Positions 25,601 to 33,418 of a DNA stretch of 64,000 nt are shown piece by piece. Location: contig NMRA01000354.1 of assembly GCA_002633005.1 (NCBI GenBank), positions 391,298-455,297 on the forward strand, written 5' to 3'. This DNA is from Phoronis australis. Taxonomy: Eukaryota; Phoronida; Phoronidae. The translations under genes and the position numbers were made by a program. The notes under the pieces were generated by a model that was not told the origin of the DNA, made no database searches, and worked only from the letters and a program-made list of their open reading frames with translations. The stretch's first letter is position 1. Each line of letters begins with the position of its first letter.

Positions 25601-28600
25601 CGTTTAAGAAAGGATAATTTAGATTAACACGTGATGAGGATTTCAAATAAACAATGGCAGTACGTAAATAAACAAGATAGTAGGACTGCGTATAGAAATG
25701 TTACCAGTAACATTGCAGGCAGGTAAGAGTTCCAAAACACAACCTTAACCCAAGAACATTTCTGAAGAACTACAACATTATTAGCCTTGGTACAAAGCTG
25801 TATACTAAATATACAGCTTTGCACCGATGTGGGTAAAAAAGTGGTAAGATGAAATCTGACACAAAATTAGTGTCATTAAAAACTAGTCTTCCTTGAGTAA
25901 ACAAAATTATTTAACGGTGTTGGAAAAAATGGCGTTCTACCGTTATTCTGCTGCTAAAGTTGCGGAACGATCTTTAGCTACGGCTTTCGGCGCCATGAAG
26001 TATTGCGTCACCTATTGGCCAGTTTCTTCTTTCGCCGATTCTTCAATCAACTGTTGTTCTTTCACGAGCTTGCGTACACATCAAAACAAATTATTGGACC
26101 TGGTTTCACTTCATTATAAATTTTTAGAATTTCGATACCGAAAAATCGAGTTTCAGATCAAATTTTGCTGCTGCGAAGTTGTCGCAAAAATTTAGGAAAT
26201 GGCGAGTGCGCCTGACAGGAGCGTATTGTTTTCAAAACGACGACATACTTTTCATTGTTAGAAAAGGCGGAGAGTTACGCTAGAAAACAACGTTTATTGC
26301 ATTGTTTTTCACTTAAACGGCTGTAACGGGCAAGGTGAGTGTCGGTTGATTTCCAGATTTTGCATGGACCCCATCTGGTCATTAGCTTCACATGTTGATA
26401 CAAGTTTCACGTGAGGTGACGAGCAGACGTACCCTGGCTGTGGGCAATTTCGGGGTCTACGGAAGAAATACACAGTGGCACTAGCTGTACTTTGACAATA
26501 GTCTTCATACAGCTAGCTGGCTGGCTACGACAACATAAGAATACCCTATGCATACCCAAGTGCAGAGTTCCCCCTTCCTGATCGCCTACGCTTCCTGTCC
26601 TGGTTTGGATCTCTCTCCTGAACCACTGGTGTGCCAAAGTGTTCTGGGTGGGTCAAAGGTAGCTGGTCAAGTGTCTCACTCTCCATGAAGTGCTTGTCAC
26701 CTTTCGGGCACAGCTGTGTTCTTCTTAAGGTAGCCACATCCCCGTCATCAAAAACTGTAATGTGTGAGAGAAAATCAACAACCAAAGAAAATAAGAATCC
26801 AAGCGAGAGTTTGTTGTGAAGTTGCAACATTTGTCTCGAATACCAAAGTCATTTTTTCTCCAAACTGCACACACTACCACCTACATTACTTACTACGGGT
26901 GACCTCAAACACAAAAATGTCTTCATTGTACATGGCGACTTGTACCATTTAATCAACAGCAACACATTCTAGATTATTTTAGAAGTTCAAGGACAATTGT
27001 TCATCAAGCTGCCTGATTGTAGGACGCCTAAAAGCTGGGTTGGATGCATTGGAGTAAATATAAAAACATATAACGACACTGTTGCATCTCATAGAACTAG
27101 ATGAACCAAGTGAGCGCTACTCACCGACAGTGTAGGTGCTGGCATCATTAAGACGATTGATGACCGCAGTCTCATAGGCACCAGTTTCTTCCCTTTTGGC
27201 TTCAACTTCTGCACCAATCTAAAGAAGAATACAAACATAGTAAACTTTTACATCAACCGAGTGATCAATATTTCACAAGGATAGGATCTAAAGCTCTCAC
27301 AGTTTGTGTGTTACAGAATTCTCCAGTTGCGATTTTGTAAAATAACTGGGGACATTTCGTGGTAGACCATCAGGCTAGATCATGACTTCAGCACGGGAGT
27401 ACTCCAAGAGGAAATAGTGGAGCATAAAAAATGTTTGTATCGAGGGCAGGAAGACTATCAAAAAGCGGTCATACACAGAGCGAGAGTTAATTCATGGAGG
27501 GTGCTGCACCATGTTTGAATATTTTGCACCATCTTTGGAAATCTTAAGTCATGTTTTTCTAGTTTCAAGCCAAATAATTGAAACTGTGTTCCATAGCAGT
27601 ACGTTTTATATTACTTAGCAATGGAAATGACAATGACGTGCACAGCAAGTGAAAATGATGTATAACTGAAGTTGTTTTCATGAAGTAACAGCAAGGAAGA
27701 TGACTATGAGAAAAACATCACACGAAATTTAGATATTTTTCTTTTGTCCAAGGACACATATCTCACCTTAAGAGGCCCTTTGACAAATTCATCAGGAATC
27801 ACTACGGCCACATTGCTCTCTTTGAAAGTCACTCTGCACTTCACCAAGCGGACAACTTTACTAACTTTTGCTTCACAGAATGCACCCTTATATTTTGCAC
27901 TGACTTCAGTCCCCACTTGCAAGGACGGGGGATCACTGTTTGCCTGAAAATAAAGCCAGGGTATTCTCAATATCAAAAAAGATGAATATGTGAGGATGGA
28001 TAACTTTGGCATTAGTTAGTTGTCCCTGATTTTGATTACTTGGGTGAGAAAGGGGCATAATTCTGATGAGTCACATCCTGTTATAATGTGGAAGAAACAC
28101 TCATTGAATAACCATTTGTTAAATGGCAAACCATAGTACAAATCCAGAAAAACAAAGCTAAAGAAAGAACATCACAGCTCTGGACATGAATAATATTTAA
28201 AAAGTACTGTCTGAGGCAATTTTTCACTGCCTGCATGTTTATTTCACATTTGAAGCATTATTCTGTTTATATTTCAATGACTTGTCTGGTCTTCTAATTA
28301 ACTGTATGAAAGACGGGTACACATAAAAGGCTACAGGAAATTTTATGTGAGAAATAACGTTTAGTCAGCTGGCTGACCTACTACGTAAGGTGTACTTCAA
28401 CCATCAATTTTCAGGTTCGACAGTTCGAAACTTGCAACATGACATGAAATAATACCAATGTCGAGACGTTTCGTTTCAAGTTCCAAGTAACTTTTCCACA
28501 GTTTATTTACCCACTGACGTAAAGACGATGACAACTTCGAACCAATTCATCAAACATCAACAAAATGGCTTTTTCAGAAAGTCAGTAAAGGTGTTACAAA

Positions 28601-28711
28601 GTGGGGCGAATTCACAGCTGATCAAAAAACAGCTTCATCTTGTGAATGAGAATGGTTGAAAGTCATCGGTGAAATTTCCCAAACAGAAACATAAAAACAC
28701 AACTTTACCAT
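4584..28711 (-). CDS. ARID4: ARID4 (RBBP1-family) chromatin regulator, complete gene
   Basis: Coding exons in transcript order: 28,711-28,709; 27,943-27,767; 27,218-27,125; 26,754-26,556; 24,827-24,603; 23,830-23,644; 23,271-23,009; 22,225-22,048; then a duplicated trio (20,402-19,956, 19,632-19,399, 18,886-18,771 or 16,863-16,417, 16,093-15,860, 14,963-14,848); 13,167-12,982; 12,257-12,002; 11,454-11,265; 10,426-10,361; 9,849-9,692; 8,721-7,500; 7,183-7,043; 6,892-6,695; 4,639-4,584. With one trio every phase matches and the CDS is 4,596 nt, 1,531 aa, against roughly 1,250-1,310 aa in human ARID4A/B. Domain order is Tudor, RBB1NT, ARID, chromo-barrel, long charged region, conserved C-terminal helix. 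Family members tether the Sin3-HDAC repressor complex to chromatin and, in vertebrates, bind RB. A single gene here would be pro-orthologous to both vertebrate paralogs. I saw no LxCxE RB-binding motif in the exons translated. Confidence 0.95.
5146..5177. repeat. Imperfect (TAA)n microsatellite
   Basis: A run of TAA triplets interrupted once by TGG. Confidence 0.8.
5786..5818. repeat. Perfect 13-bp inverted repeat
   Basis: AGTGCCCCTTGTG (5,786-5,798) and its exact reverse complement (5,806-5,818) flank a 7-base loop. It could be the core of a foldback element; nothing else is recognisable around it. Confidence 0.7.
6695..7183 (-). CDS. ARID4: ARID4 exons 18-19: conserved C-terminal helix
   Basis: Exons 7,183-7,043 and 6,892-6,695, residues 1,401-1,513. 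[20 protein letters not shown] then [18 protein letters not shown] is almost the same as the end of vertebrate ARID4 and is the most conserved part outside the domains; in vertebrates the C-terminal region contacts the Sin3/SAP30 complex. Exon 19 ends one base into a codon, so another exon must follow. Confidence 0.93.
7500..8721 (-). CDS. ARID4: ARID4 exon 17: long charged, disordered exon
   Basis: 407 codons in one exon, residues 994-1,400. Composition is Lys/Glu/Asp/Ser with basic patches ([27 protein letters not shown]) that could serve as nuclear localisation signals. The corresponding human ARID4A region carries an LxCxE motif; here the nearest look-alike is DELCGNEQE, which lacks the needed spacing. 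It accounts for much of the extra length over human ARID4A. Confidence 0.9.
9692..11454 (-). CDS. ARID4: ARID4 exons 14-16: charged linker
   Basis: Exons 11,454-11,265, 10,426-10,361 and 9,849-9,692, about residues 856-993. No domain is recognisable. Exon 14 is Ser/Pro/Arg-rich with a basic [10 protein letters not shown] start; exon 15 is a 66-nt microexon ([15 protein letters not shown]); exon 16 is acidic ([18 protein letters not shown]). All junctions are in phase. Confidence 0.85.
12002..13167 (-). CDS. ARID4: ARID4 exons 12-13: chromo-barrel domain and Lys/Asp linker
   Basis: Exons 13,167-12,982 and 12,257-12,002, about residues 708-855. The chromo-barrel core reads [20 protein letters not shown], then [20 protein letters not shown] across the splice; the aromatic residues of the fold (Y, W, Y, W) are present. 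Exon 13 then runs into a Lys/Asp/Pro-rich low-complexity stretch ([16 protein letters not shown]). Chromo-barrels of this family bind methyl-lysine histone marks weakly. Confidence 0.94.
13344..13500. mobile_element. Truncated PIF/Harbinger-like MITE (left end)
   Basis: GGGATGTTCCAGCAAAA preceded by TAA resembles the left terminal repeat of the full element at 46,123-46,694, and the following interior (CCCATATTTTT, TGCAACTACCCATA) matches too. No right end is visible. Confidence 0.5.
13795..14400. repeat. Degenerate ~150-bp tandem repeat, left copy
   Basis: Units with the frame CAAAAACTAAAA, a TACAGTAGCCAAATC block, TGGTGCTGGTGCA and CATGATCCGT recur about every 150 bases, ending in a GACAGACCGACTGACGGAC tail. 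This keeps one plus-strand frame open for 151 codons, but the frame is a by-product of the repeat. It looks like a relic of a dispersed non-coding element. Confidence 0.65.
14848..14963 (-). CDS. ARID4: ARID4 exon 11, left-hand copy
   Basis: By eye identical to 18,771-18,886. Its two trailing bases (AG) plus the first base of exon 12 (T) make Ser, giving [13 protein letters not shown] and an open frame into the chromo-barrel. Confidence 0.87.
15597..15859. repeat. Minisatellite abutting the ARID4 exon 10 donor (left copy)
   Basis: About five units of roughly 50 bases, built on GACAACATAATGCTGCTAGC and CCCCTCCCACTCACTGTA. On the minus strand the units contain GTGAGTGGGAGGGG, the same sequence as the real exon 10 donor, so several donor look-alikes follow the exon. 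Confidence 0.8.
15860..16093 (-). CDS. ARID4: ARID4 exon 10, left-hand copy
   Basis: 78 codons, same protein as 19,399-19,632. The donor GTGAGTGGGAGGGG is the first unit of the minisatellite to its left. Confidence 0.85.
16417..16863 (-). CDS. ARID4: ARID4 exon 9, left-hand copy
   Basis: Same 149-codon exon as 19,956-20,402, with the KEVKPEKS repeat. Acceptor TTTTAG and donor GTAATA are both preserved. See the duplication entry. Confidence 0.85.
17041..17041. other. Single N at the duplication junction
   Basis: One ambiguous base separates the right edge of copy 1 (AAACAATGG, continued at 20,579 in copy 2) from the left edge of copy 2 (joining copy 1 sequence at about 13,887). It most likely marks an assembly join. 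Confidence 0.85.
17042..17545. repeat. Degenerate ~150-bp tandem repeat, right copy
   Basis: Same element as 13,887-14,400, with the same GACAGACCGACTGACGGAC tail; part of the duplicated block. Confidence 0.65.
17849..18640. mobile_element. Insertion present only in the right-hand copy
   Basis: The homologous position in the left copy (about 14,709) has only a short stretch. The inserted DNA includes ACCACCCAT blocks and CCCCCCTCCCATATGGATTTTG (about 18,120-18,142), resembling the right end of the MITE at 46,123-46,694. It looks like a segregating insertion composed partly of transposon sequence. Confidence 0.55.
18771..18886 (-). CDS. ARID4: ARID4 exon 11, right-hand copy (11')
   Basis: 38 codons plus two bases, encoding [19 protein letters not shown] and an acidic tail (ESGDEL). 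It ends two bases into a codon, so it can join exon 12 (13,167) in frame. If it joins the next exon in the assembly (16,863) the result is AGG TAA, a stop. Confidence 0.85.
19137..19398. repeat. Minisatellite abutting the ARID4 exon 10 donor (right copy)
   Basis: Same minisatellite as 15,597-15,859 with a few substitutions and similar unit number. Confidence 0.8.
19399..19632 (-). CDS. ARID4: ARID4 exon 10, right-hand copy (10')
   Basis: 78 codons, phase 0 to 0, a charged Arg/Ser/Pro linker ([20 protein letters not shown]). It differs from the left copy by two synonymous bases that I could see (AGG/CGG and AAC/AAT). Its donor adjoins a minisatellite. Confidence 0.85.
19956..20402 (-). CDS. 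ARID4: ARID4 exon 9, right-hand copy (9'): heptad-like Lys/Glu repeat
   Basis: 149 codons, phase 0 to 0. It encodes a tandem seven-residue repeat based on KEVKPEKS about ten times over, giving a highly charged, probably helical or disordered spacer. The protein is the same as the copy at 16,417-16,863. Only one of the two copies is expected in a real mRNA. Confidence 0.85.
20580..22047 (-). other. ARID4 intron 8
   Basis: Unique, AT-rich sequence. No exon, clear repeat or RNA gene was recognised. Confidence 0.5.
22048..22225 (-). CDS. ARID4: ARID4 exon 8: ARID tail and basic linker
   Basis: About residues 383-442. It completes the last ARID helix and continues as a Gly/Arg-rich linker ([10 protein letters not shown]). 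It ends in phase 0 (PEEK), matching the phase-0 start of either copy of exon 9. Confidence 0.9.
23009..23271 (-). CDS. ARID4: ARID4 exon 7: ARID DNA-binding domain
   Basis: About residues 296-382. The helix-turn-helix core reads [20 protein letters not shown], then [20 protein letters not shown], then [13 protein letters not shown] and [12 protein letters not shown]. These are the hallmark positions of an ARID (BRIGHT) domain, and the Gly-Thr-Pro and Gly-Gly turns are intact. The domain finishes in exon 8 ([13 protein letters not shown]). Confidence 0.95.
23644..26754 (-). CDS. ARID4: ARID4 exons 4-6: end of Tudor and RBB1NT domain
   Basis: Exons 26,754-26,556, 24,827-24,603 and 23,830-23,644, about residues 92-295. 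Exon 4 contains [14 protein letters not shown] and [20 protein letters not shown], a signature block of ARID4. Exon 5 has an acidic Ser run, then [20 protein letters not shown] and [15 protein letters not shown], the RBB1NT/PWWP-like region. Exon 6 ends in an acidic linker ([11 protein letters not shown]) before the ARID. Confidence 0.92.
24925..24985 (-). mobile_element. Possible tRNA-derived SINE fragment
   Basis: On the minus strand, an A-box-like TAACTCGTCGGC is followed by a B-box-like GGTTCAAATC (24,945-24,936). The boxes are closer than in a functional tRNA, so this would be a deleted relic. Confidence 0.3.
25980..26530. repeat. Dispersed repeat, copy 1 (ARID4 intron 4)
   Basis: Collinear with 52,870-53,400 in the same orientation: shared blocks include GTCACCTATTGG, TCAATCAACTGTT, CACTTAAA(C/T)GG then AACGG(G/A)CAAGGT, CCAGATTTTG and the AGCTGGCTGGCTA end. 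A weaker match upstream (25,440-25,600 against 51,160-51,330) may belong to the same or a neighbouring family. Confidence 0.6.
27125..27943 (-). CDS. ARID4: ARID4 exons 2-3: N-terminal Tudor domain
   Basis: Exons 27,943-27,767 and 27,218-27,125 encode residues 2-91. The stretch [18 protein letters not shown] is nearly superimposable on the vertebrate ARID4 start, and TYTVVFDDGD (running into exon 4) is the typical Tudor strand-turn. Exon 3 ends one base into a Val codon, completed by exon 4. Confidence 0.93.
28709..28711 (-). CDS. ARID4: ARID4 exon 1: start codon only
   Basis: Minus-strand ATG is followed immediately by GTAAAG, a usable donor in phase 0. Splicing to exon 2 gives [15 protein letters not shown], the same distance from the Tudor domain as in human ARID4. 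The rest of exon 1 would be 5' UTR extending toward the promoter at about 28.9 kb. Confidence 0.6.
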
Positions 28712-31248
28712 GATCCACGCCGCGATGAGTCTTCCGTGTGCTTTCTCACTTAATTACAATACTAAAAGTGAGAAGTAGATTAAGACAATTTAGAAAACTG
28801 TCCAAATTTCTGTCAGCATAACATATTGCAGGGCACTCGGCCTGTTCGGAACAACAACCTGTATTGGGGGTCCTTGTACGCGATTGGTCAGTTTACCCGG
28901 AAATTTCCCAGAATACACATCGAGCGCATGCTCCTTCATCCGAAAATGGCGGTCGCCAACCCCGACATGTCACTGTCTTTGTTGTGAGTTTTCTTGTACG
29001 CTTTGGTTAAATATTTTGACCGATTACGTTCAGTTATCTTCAAAGTTATTTGGTTAAGCAAGGAGTAAAGTTTTCCTAAAATTTAAATGTGCTGTTTGCT
29101 CACAATCAATGTTACAAGAATTCTTGAGGTGACCGCCATGACCCGGAAGTAATAACACAATAACGTGACCTAAATTGCGTCTATATAGGTCACACGTGTT
29201 ATGGACTTGTCAACAGAGATCCTTGACAGGCTTTAGTAATATTAAAACTTTTCAAATTCTCAGATGGACATTTTAAAAAAATTACATCCGTAGACTCAGG
29301 TCATTGTTTTCGTAACTCTTTTTTAACAGTAAACGTTAGGTAAGCTCTATTGTGGTCTGTTATGTGTATTTTCTTCAAGTACCCATTTATCGGTTACAAC
29401 ACAGGCACCTTTGGGCTTTGGCTTTGATCAGCCCTCAATGGGGATATACTATAATAAAGAGATAAGTGAGCCAAATTACGTATACACAGGTACTTGTTTC
29501 ATGTAAGGGTAATATTTTTATCCAATTAAAAGGTTAATATACATCAAACTGTAACAATCATTCAACAGGAGCACGTCAGAAAACAAAATGTGTAGTGGAT
29601 ATGTACTGTAATATGTAAAATACCAGTGTTGTTTGACAACCATTACTTGAAGCTACACACAGCACTACAGGTTTGAATGTCTGAGTGGAACTATATTAGT
29701 TTTTTTTTTTACTGTGCTAGCGTCTTAAACTTTACACTCCATGAGCGAGACAAAATTAATTATAGCTTGTACAACTTACCAAACGTCTTTATTGCAGTCA
29801 GAGAACCTAGAGCTTTATAGTAATAATGCCATTTCATTGTTATTTAGCACATAATGGTGATGTAAAGCAGATCCTTTTAATTTCCCAGCAGCACAATTAT
29901 CTGGGATTTCACACAGGCTGGCTAATGATGCCTGCCTCAAGAATCTTGTATTTCTCATTCGATAGATATCTGCATACTATAAATATAACTTGCAATTGTC
30001 TGCTCATTAATTAACTGTAGGCAGATGGTGAAAAAACAATATTATAACACTTATTTTCCAAGACAAATTTAAAGATTCTTCCAATTCTTTTGCCAAGTTG
30101 AAAAGCCAATTCATCAATGTCAACTTGTATTTATGTGGCATGATTATGCATTTTGAAATGTTTGACTGTACGTCTGAAGTATTTTTGTCGATGAATTTCA
30201 GGTTGTCAACAAAAATGAAACTTAAAATTTAAGCAACGTGAAAGACGCCATGATATTGATATATTTATTTACACTTGTTTGTTATGCAATTGCTTGTTCA
30301 TAAACACATGCTCTTCAGTAATTTACACTATGGTACATACAGACCAGTAAAAACATTAGACAATGCATTGCCCTTTAGTGTGTCATAAGTATAAGCCAGC
30401 AGAGGTGACTCTTGATTTAACACCAGTATATACACAACAGGATAGTATGCAAAACCAGAGAATATACAATAGCCTTTTTCTCATTGAGATTAACTGCCCA
30501 TTCTGTCCAACCATCCTATGTGTAATCAAGCAATGTACAACATGCAAGGCAAGTGTCAATCATGCTGACAAAAACTGTCAGAGTATTAAGAACAAGGCTG
30601 TGGCAAGTGACTTGTCATTCTAAATAGTGTCACTGAGCTATGTACAGCATGTGCAAGTGTCAATTCTGAGAACTAAAAATATTGAACTGTTATGAATAAA
30701 GCTGACGGTATACATTGGGGAGAGAACATTTGCCCCAACGTGTGCAATCGTGTCCATGTAGTGCCTAGACATGACTAGTTACATTACATATGCATTTGAA
30801 TACAACTAAGATGTACCAGAAAGTGCTTGGTTCATCTCATTACAGTCCAGCTATCACAGATTTAACCCTCACCCCCTGGTCATCACTCATTGTCCTTCAT
30901 ATTAATTATTCTACAAATTTGACACTTTCCCCGACATTGTATTTTTAACTTACTGTATGAAATCAAGTGATGTTAGAGGATGGCAAGGCTTTTTGAGGAA
31001 TTATAGGGAGTAGACAAGGTATGTGCAAAAGTTTACTGTCTGACTAACAAGTTTTGATATTTTAAACATTTTGTGATAATTACCTTCCAACTGCTAGTTC
31101 GTTAGTAGTATTTTTGAAAGAAACCAGGAAACTAAGCATTCAGCCCGTTTGAAATGCAACTGTCAGATTTGTTAACACCACCTAATTAGCACGTTCGTAT
31201 TTCAACAACACAAGATTTTTCCAAGAAATATTCTTCTCTAGTAGCTAT
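28712..31248. other. Intergenic interval: ARID4 5' region and Claspin 3' UTR
   Basis: The right part probably holds the Claspin 3' UTR; a minus-strand AATAAA is at 30,269-30,264, nearly 1 kb past the stop. The left part holds the ARID4 promoter. No supported coding exon lies between; a plus-strand frame starting at 28,946 is too short to call. Confidence 0.5.
28883..28952. promoter_or_regulatory. ARID4 promoter region with CCAAT, ETS, NRF1-like and YY1-like sites
   Basis: Within 70 bases lie ATTGG (inverted CCAAT, 28,883-28,887), CCCGGAAAT (ETS-type, about 28,897-28,905), GCGCATGC (NRF1-like, 28,924-28,931) and AAAATGGCGG (YY1-like, 28,943-28,952). The cluster sits about 170-240 bases upstream of the proposed ARID4 start codon. 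Site calls are consensus matches only. Confidence 0.5.
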
Positions 31249-33418
31249 TTACATAAGGTTGAAGATACTATTAGAATTAAACGTATTGCTGCGTTCCAGG
31301 CGAGGTTTCTTTGCTTGTGGAGGTTTTGGGCCTTCATTCATACTCCTTGAACGCTGAACCTGCAAAAATAATTAATCCTTAACAACCCAAGTTTATTATC
31401 ACGTTTTAAAGATAGAGTCAATCATGGGCATAATGATCACTAGTGAATTTATTACACGAAAGTAAGGTTTCCGATATTGCCTAGAGGTGGTGCTGGTGCA
31501 CTAAAAGAATTATGTATTTTACTATTTGACTTATTTGATTTGATATTGGATTTTCCATGAGATTTTGGTTAAAATTGCTTCCAATGATCTAAAGAGTGAA
31601 ATGGATAATTTGGAGATTTTAAAAGTTGCATTTAGAGTCAAAATTGAAATGAAACCTGCTACAGTTATTTCAGTACTGTAAAAGCAAAATGTATTGAGTA
31701 TCCTATCAGTGAGAAGGATTGCATGAAATCTAAACACTGCGGGACATGCTGGTTCATTCTCATATCTTAAAGGTTCAGGCAAGCACAGTGAGTTCAGGTC
31801 GACATTGTGTAAGAGATAAATTGTCAAAACGACATGTCTTTGTCCACACACGCATGTTAAAAACCTTGAAAAATAACTAAAACCAACAGAAATTTATGAC
31901 AAAGTAAACATTTCGCTTCAACTTTCTTAATTTCATCACAGTAACATGAAAGACGAGACAGCAATAGTCACATACAATTGTCCCGAATTTTGAGAGCAAG
32001 TTAGTTGCTCGTTATTCAATGGAGAAAACTGGTTCTCAGAACGTGGAACTCCTGTGACGATTACCGAAAAAACGACTCACTAACCCATACCTTGGGTTTT
32101 TCTTCCTTTTTCTCATCTGGTGAGGCCACAGTGAACACAAAATTACGAGAATTTTTGGCTTTATTCAAATTGAGACTGGTTTTGGTGACCTCGCTAATCT
32201 TAGCCAGCGCCTCTTTTGACCGTGTCAAGAAGGATCCTTTTCTCGATTGCTGCAAGTTAAAGGAAAACAAATTCATATATTATGTATTGAATTTGAGTAC
32301 AGATTGACTTACAGTTGAGAAAATGTCAAACCAGTATTCACACCTGGTTTTGGAAAGAAAAAAAGATGAAACACATTCTATATGCTGGATTTTATAAATC
32401 TTTATCACAGATAACTTTGACATCAGCCTTTGATGAGAGTTGTGTTAAGAGTTAAAAATATCCACAATAACAAATACATTCATTGCAAAATACTACGTTT
32501 TGCTTTCTGGGCTATAAAACATGAGCAGGTTCTGGTTAAGTTTCTGACAAGCCTCGGAACATGCAATAAGACAAAACTGTCGCAAAATGACCAATTATGC
32601 AAAATTTTACATCTTCGTGTACTGGACGTTGGTGTTNTACAACTCTAGTAGTCGCATCATTTGGTTTGCTTATTGAGAAGAATTTTGATAGGACAGTAAC
32701 GTCACTTATTTTGCTATTGATTTCAAAGAATTTCACCTAGTACACAAAGGATACCAAAGCATATCTTTCTTGGCTAAAAAACCCAAATAACAAAAATTTT
32801 AAGAAAATTGTAATGGGTGATAAGTCAATAAATTTATGTTCGACATATGTACCAAATGATATGAAATACATGCGTCACAAACTTGTTACCAGAGATGGAA
32901 AGGAGACCAAGGTTGGCGAAATAAGCCATAAGCACAACAAAATACAAAATTAATACATAGGGATGAAAATAAAATACAATATGTAAAAAAGTTATCTCTG
33001 GTAAATTGGACAATAAAAAAATATTGAAGTAAGCTCATGCCCATCCACAGGGACATACAGGAACAGTATGGGAGGAAATTGATGAAAGTAGAGAGCTATT
33101 TACAGAATGCTGATTAAGACAAAATTTCAGCCTTTGCATTGAACACATTGATGAAAGGCATTTACCAACATCACTGAAGTTATTTTTATTCACTTATTCT
33201 GCTTTGTGTAACTAAAATTAAATACTAAGCATTGGCAAATAAAGAAATATTTAAGTCAAACTTACAGATAACGAGAACACAGTTTTGTGAGTTGGCGTGC
33301 CGTTTGTGTTCTCTGACCTATTTTCCTTCAAAGATTTATCTCTCTGCGACGACTTTGTTTGGAAGACTTTGGAGCCCAGCTTGATAATTTGACTGTCTTC
33401 TTCCAACGCCCCTTTTTC
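31249..33418 (-). CDS. CLSPN: Claspin exons 23-25: C-terminus
   Basis: Exons 33,418-33,266, 32,249-32,091 and 31,359-31,249, residues 1,112-1,251. [13 protein letters not shown] and [14 protein letters not shown] match the human C-terminal segments, and the protein ends SNSIFNLM followed by TAA, comparable to human SIFKYLES. Confidence 0.94.

Noticed and set aside
29395-29510. Short plus-strand frame (APLGFGFDQPSMG) as a second exon of a divergent gene
   Set aside because: It could be spliced from 28,981 only in some frames, overlaps an AATAAA and matches no protein I know.
32600-32680. A second assembly duplication at the N at 32,637
   Set aside because: Flanking sequences show no repeated block, unlike the N at 17,041.
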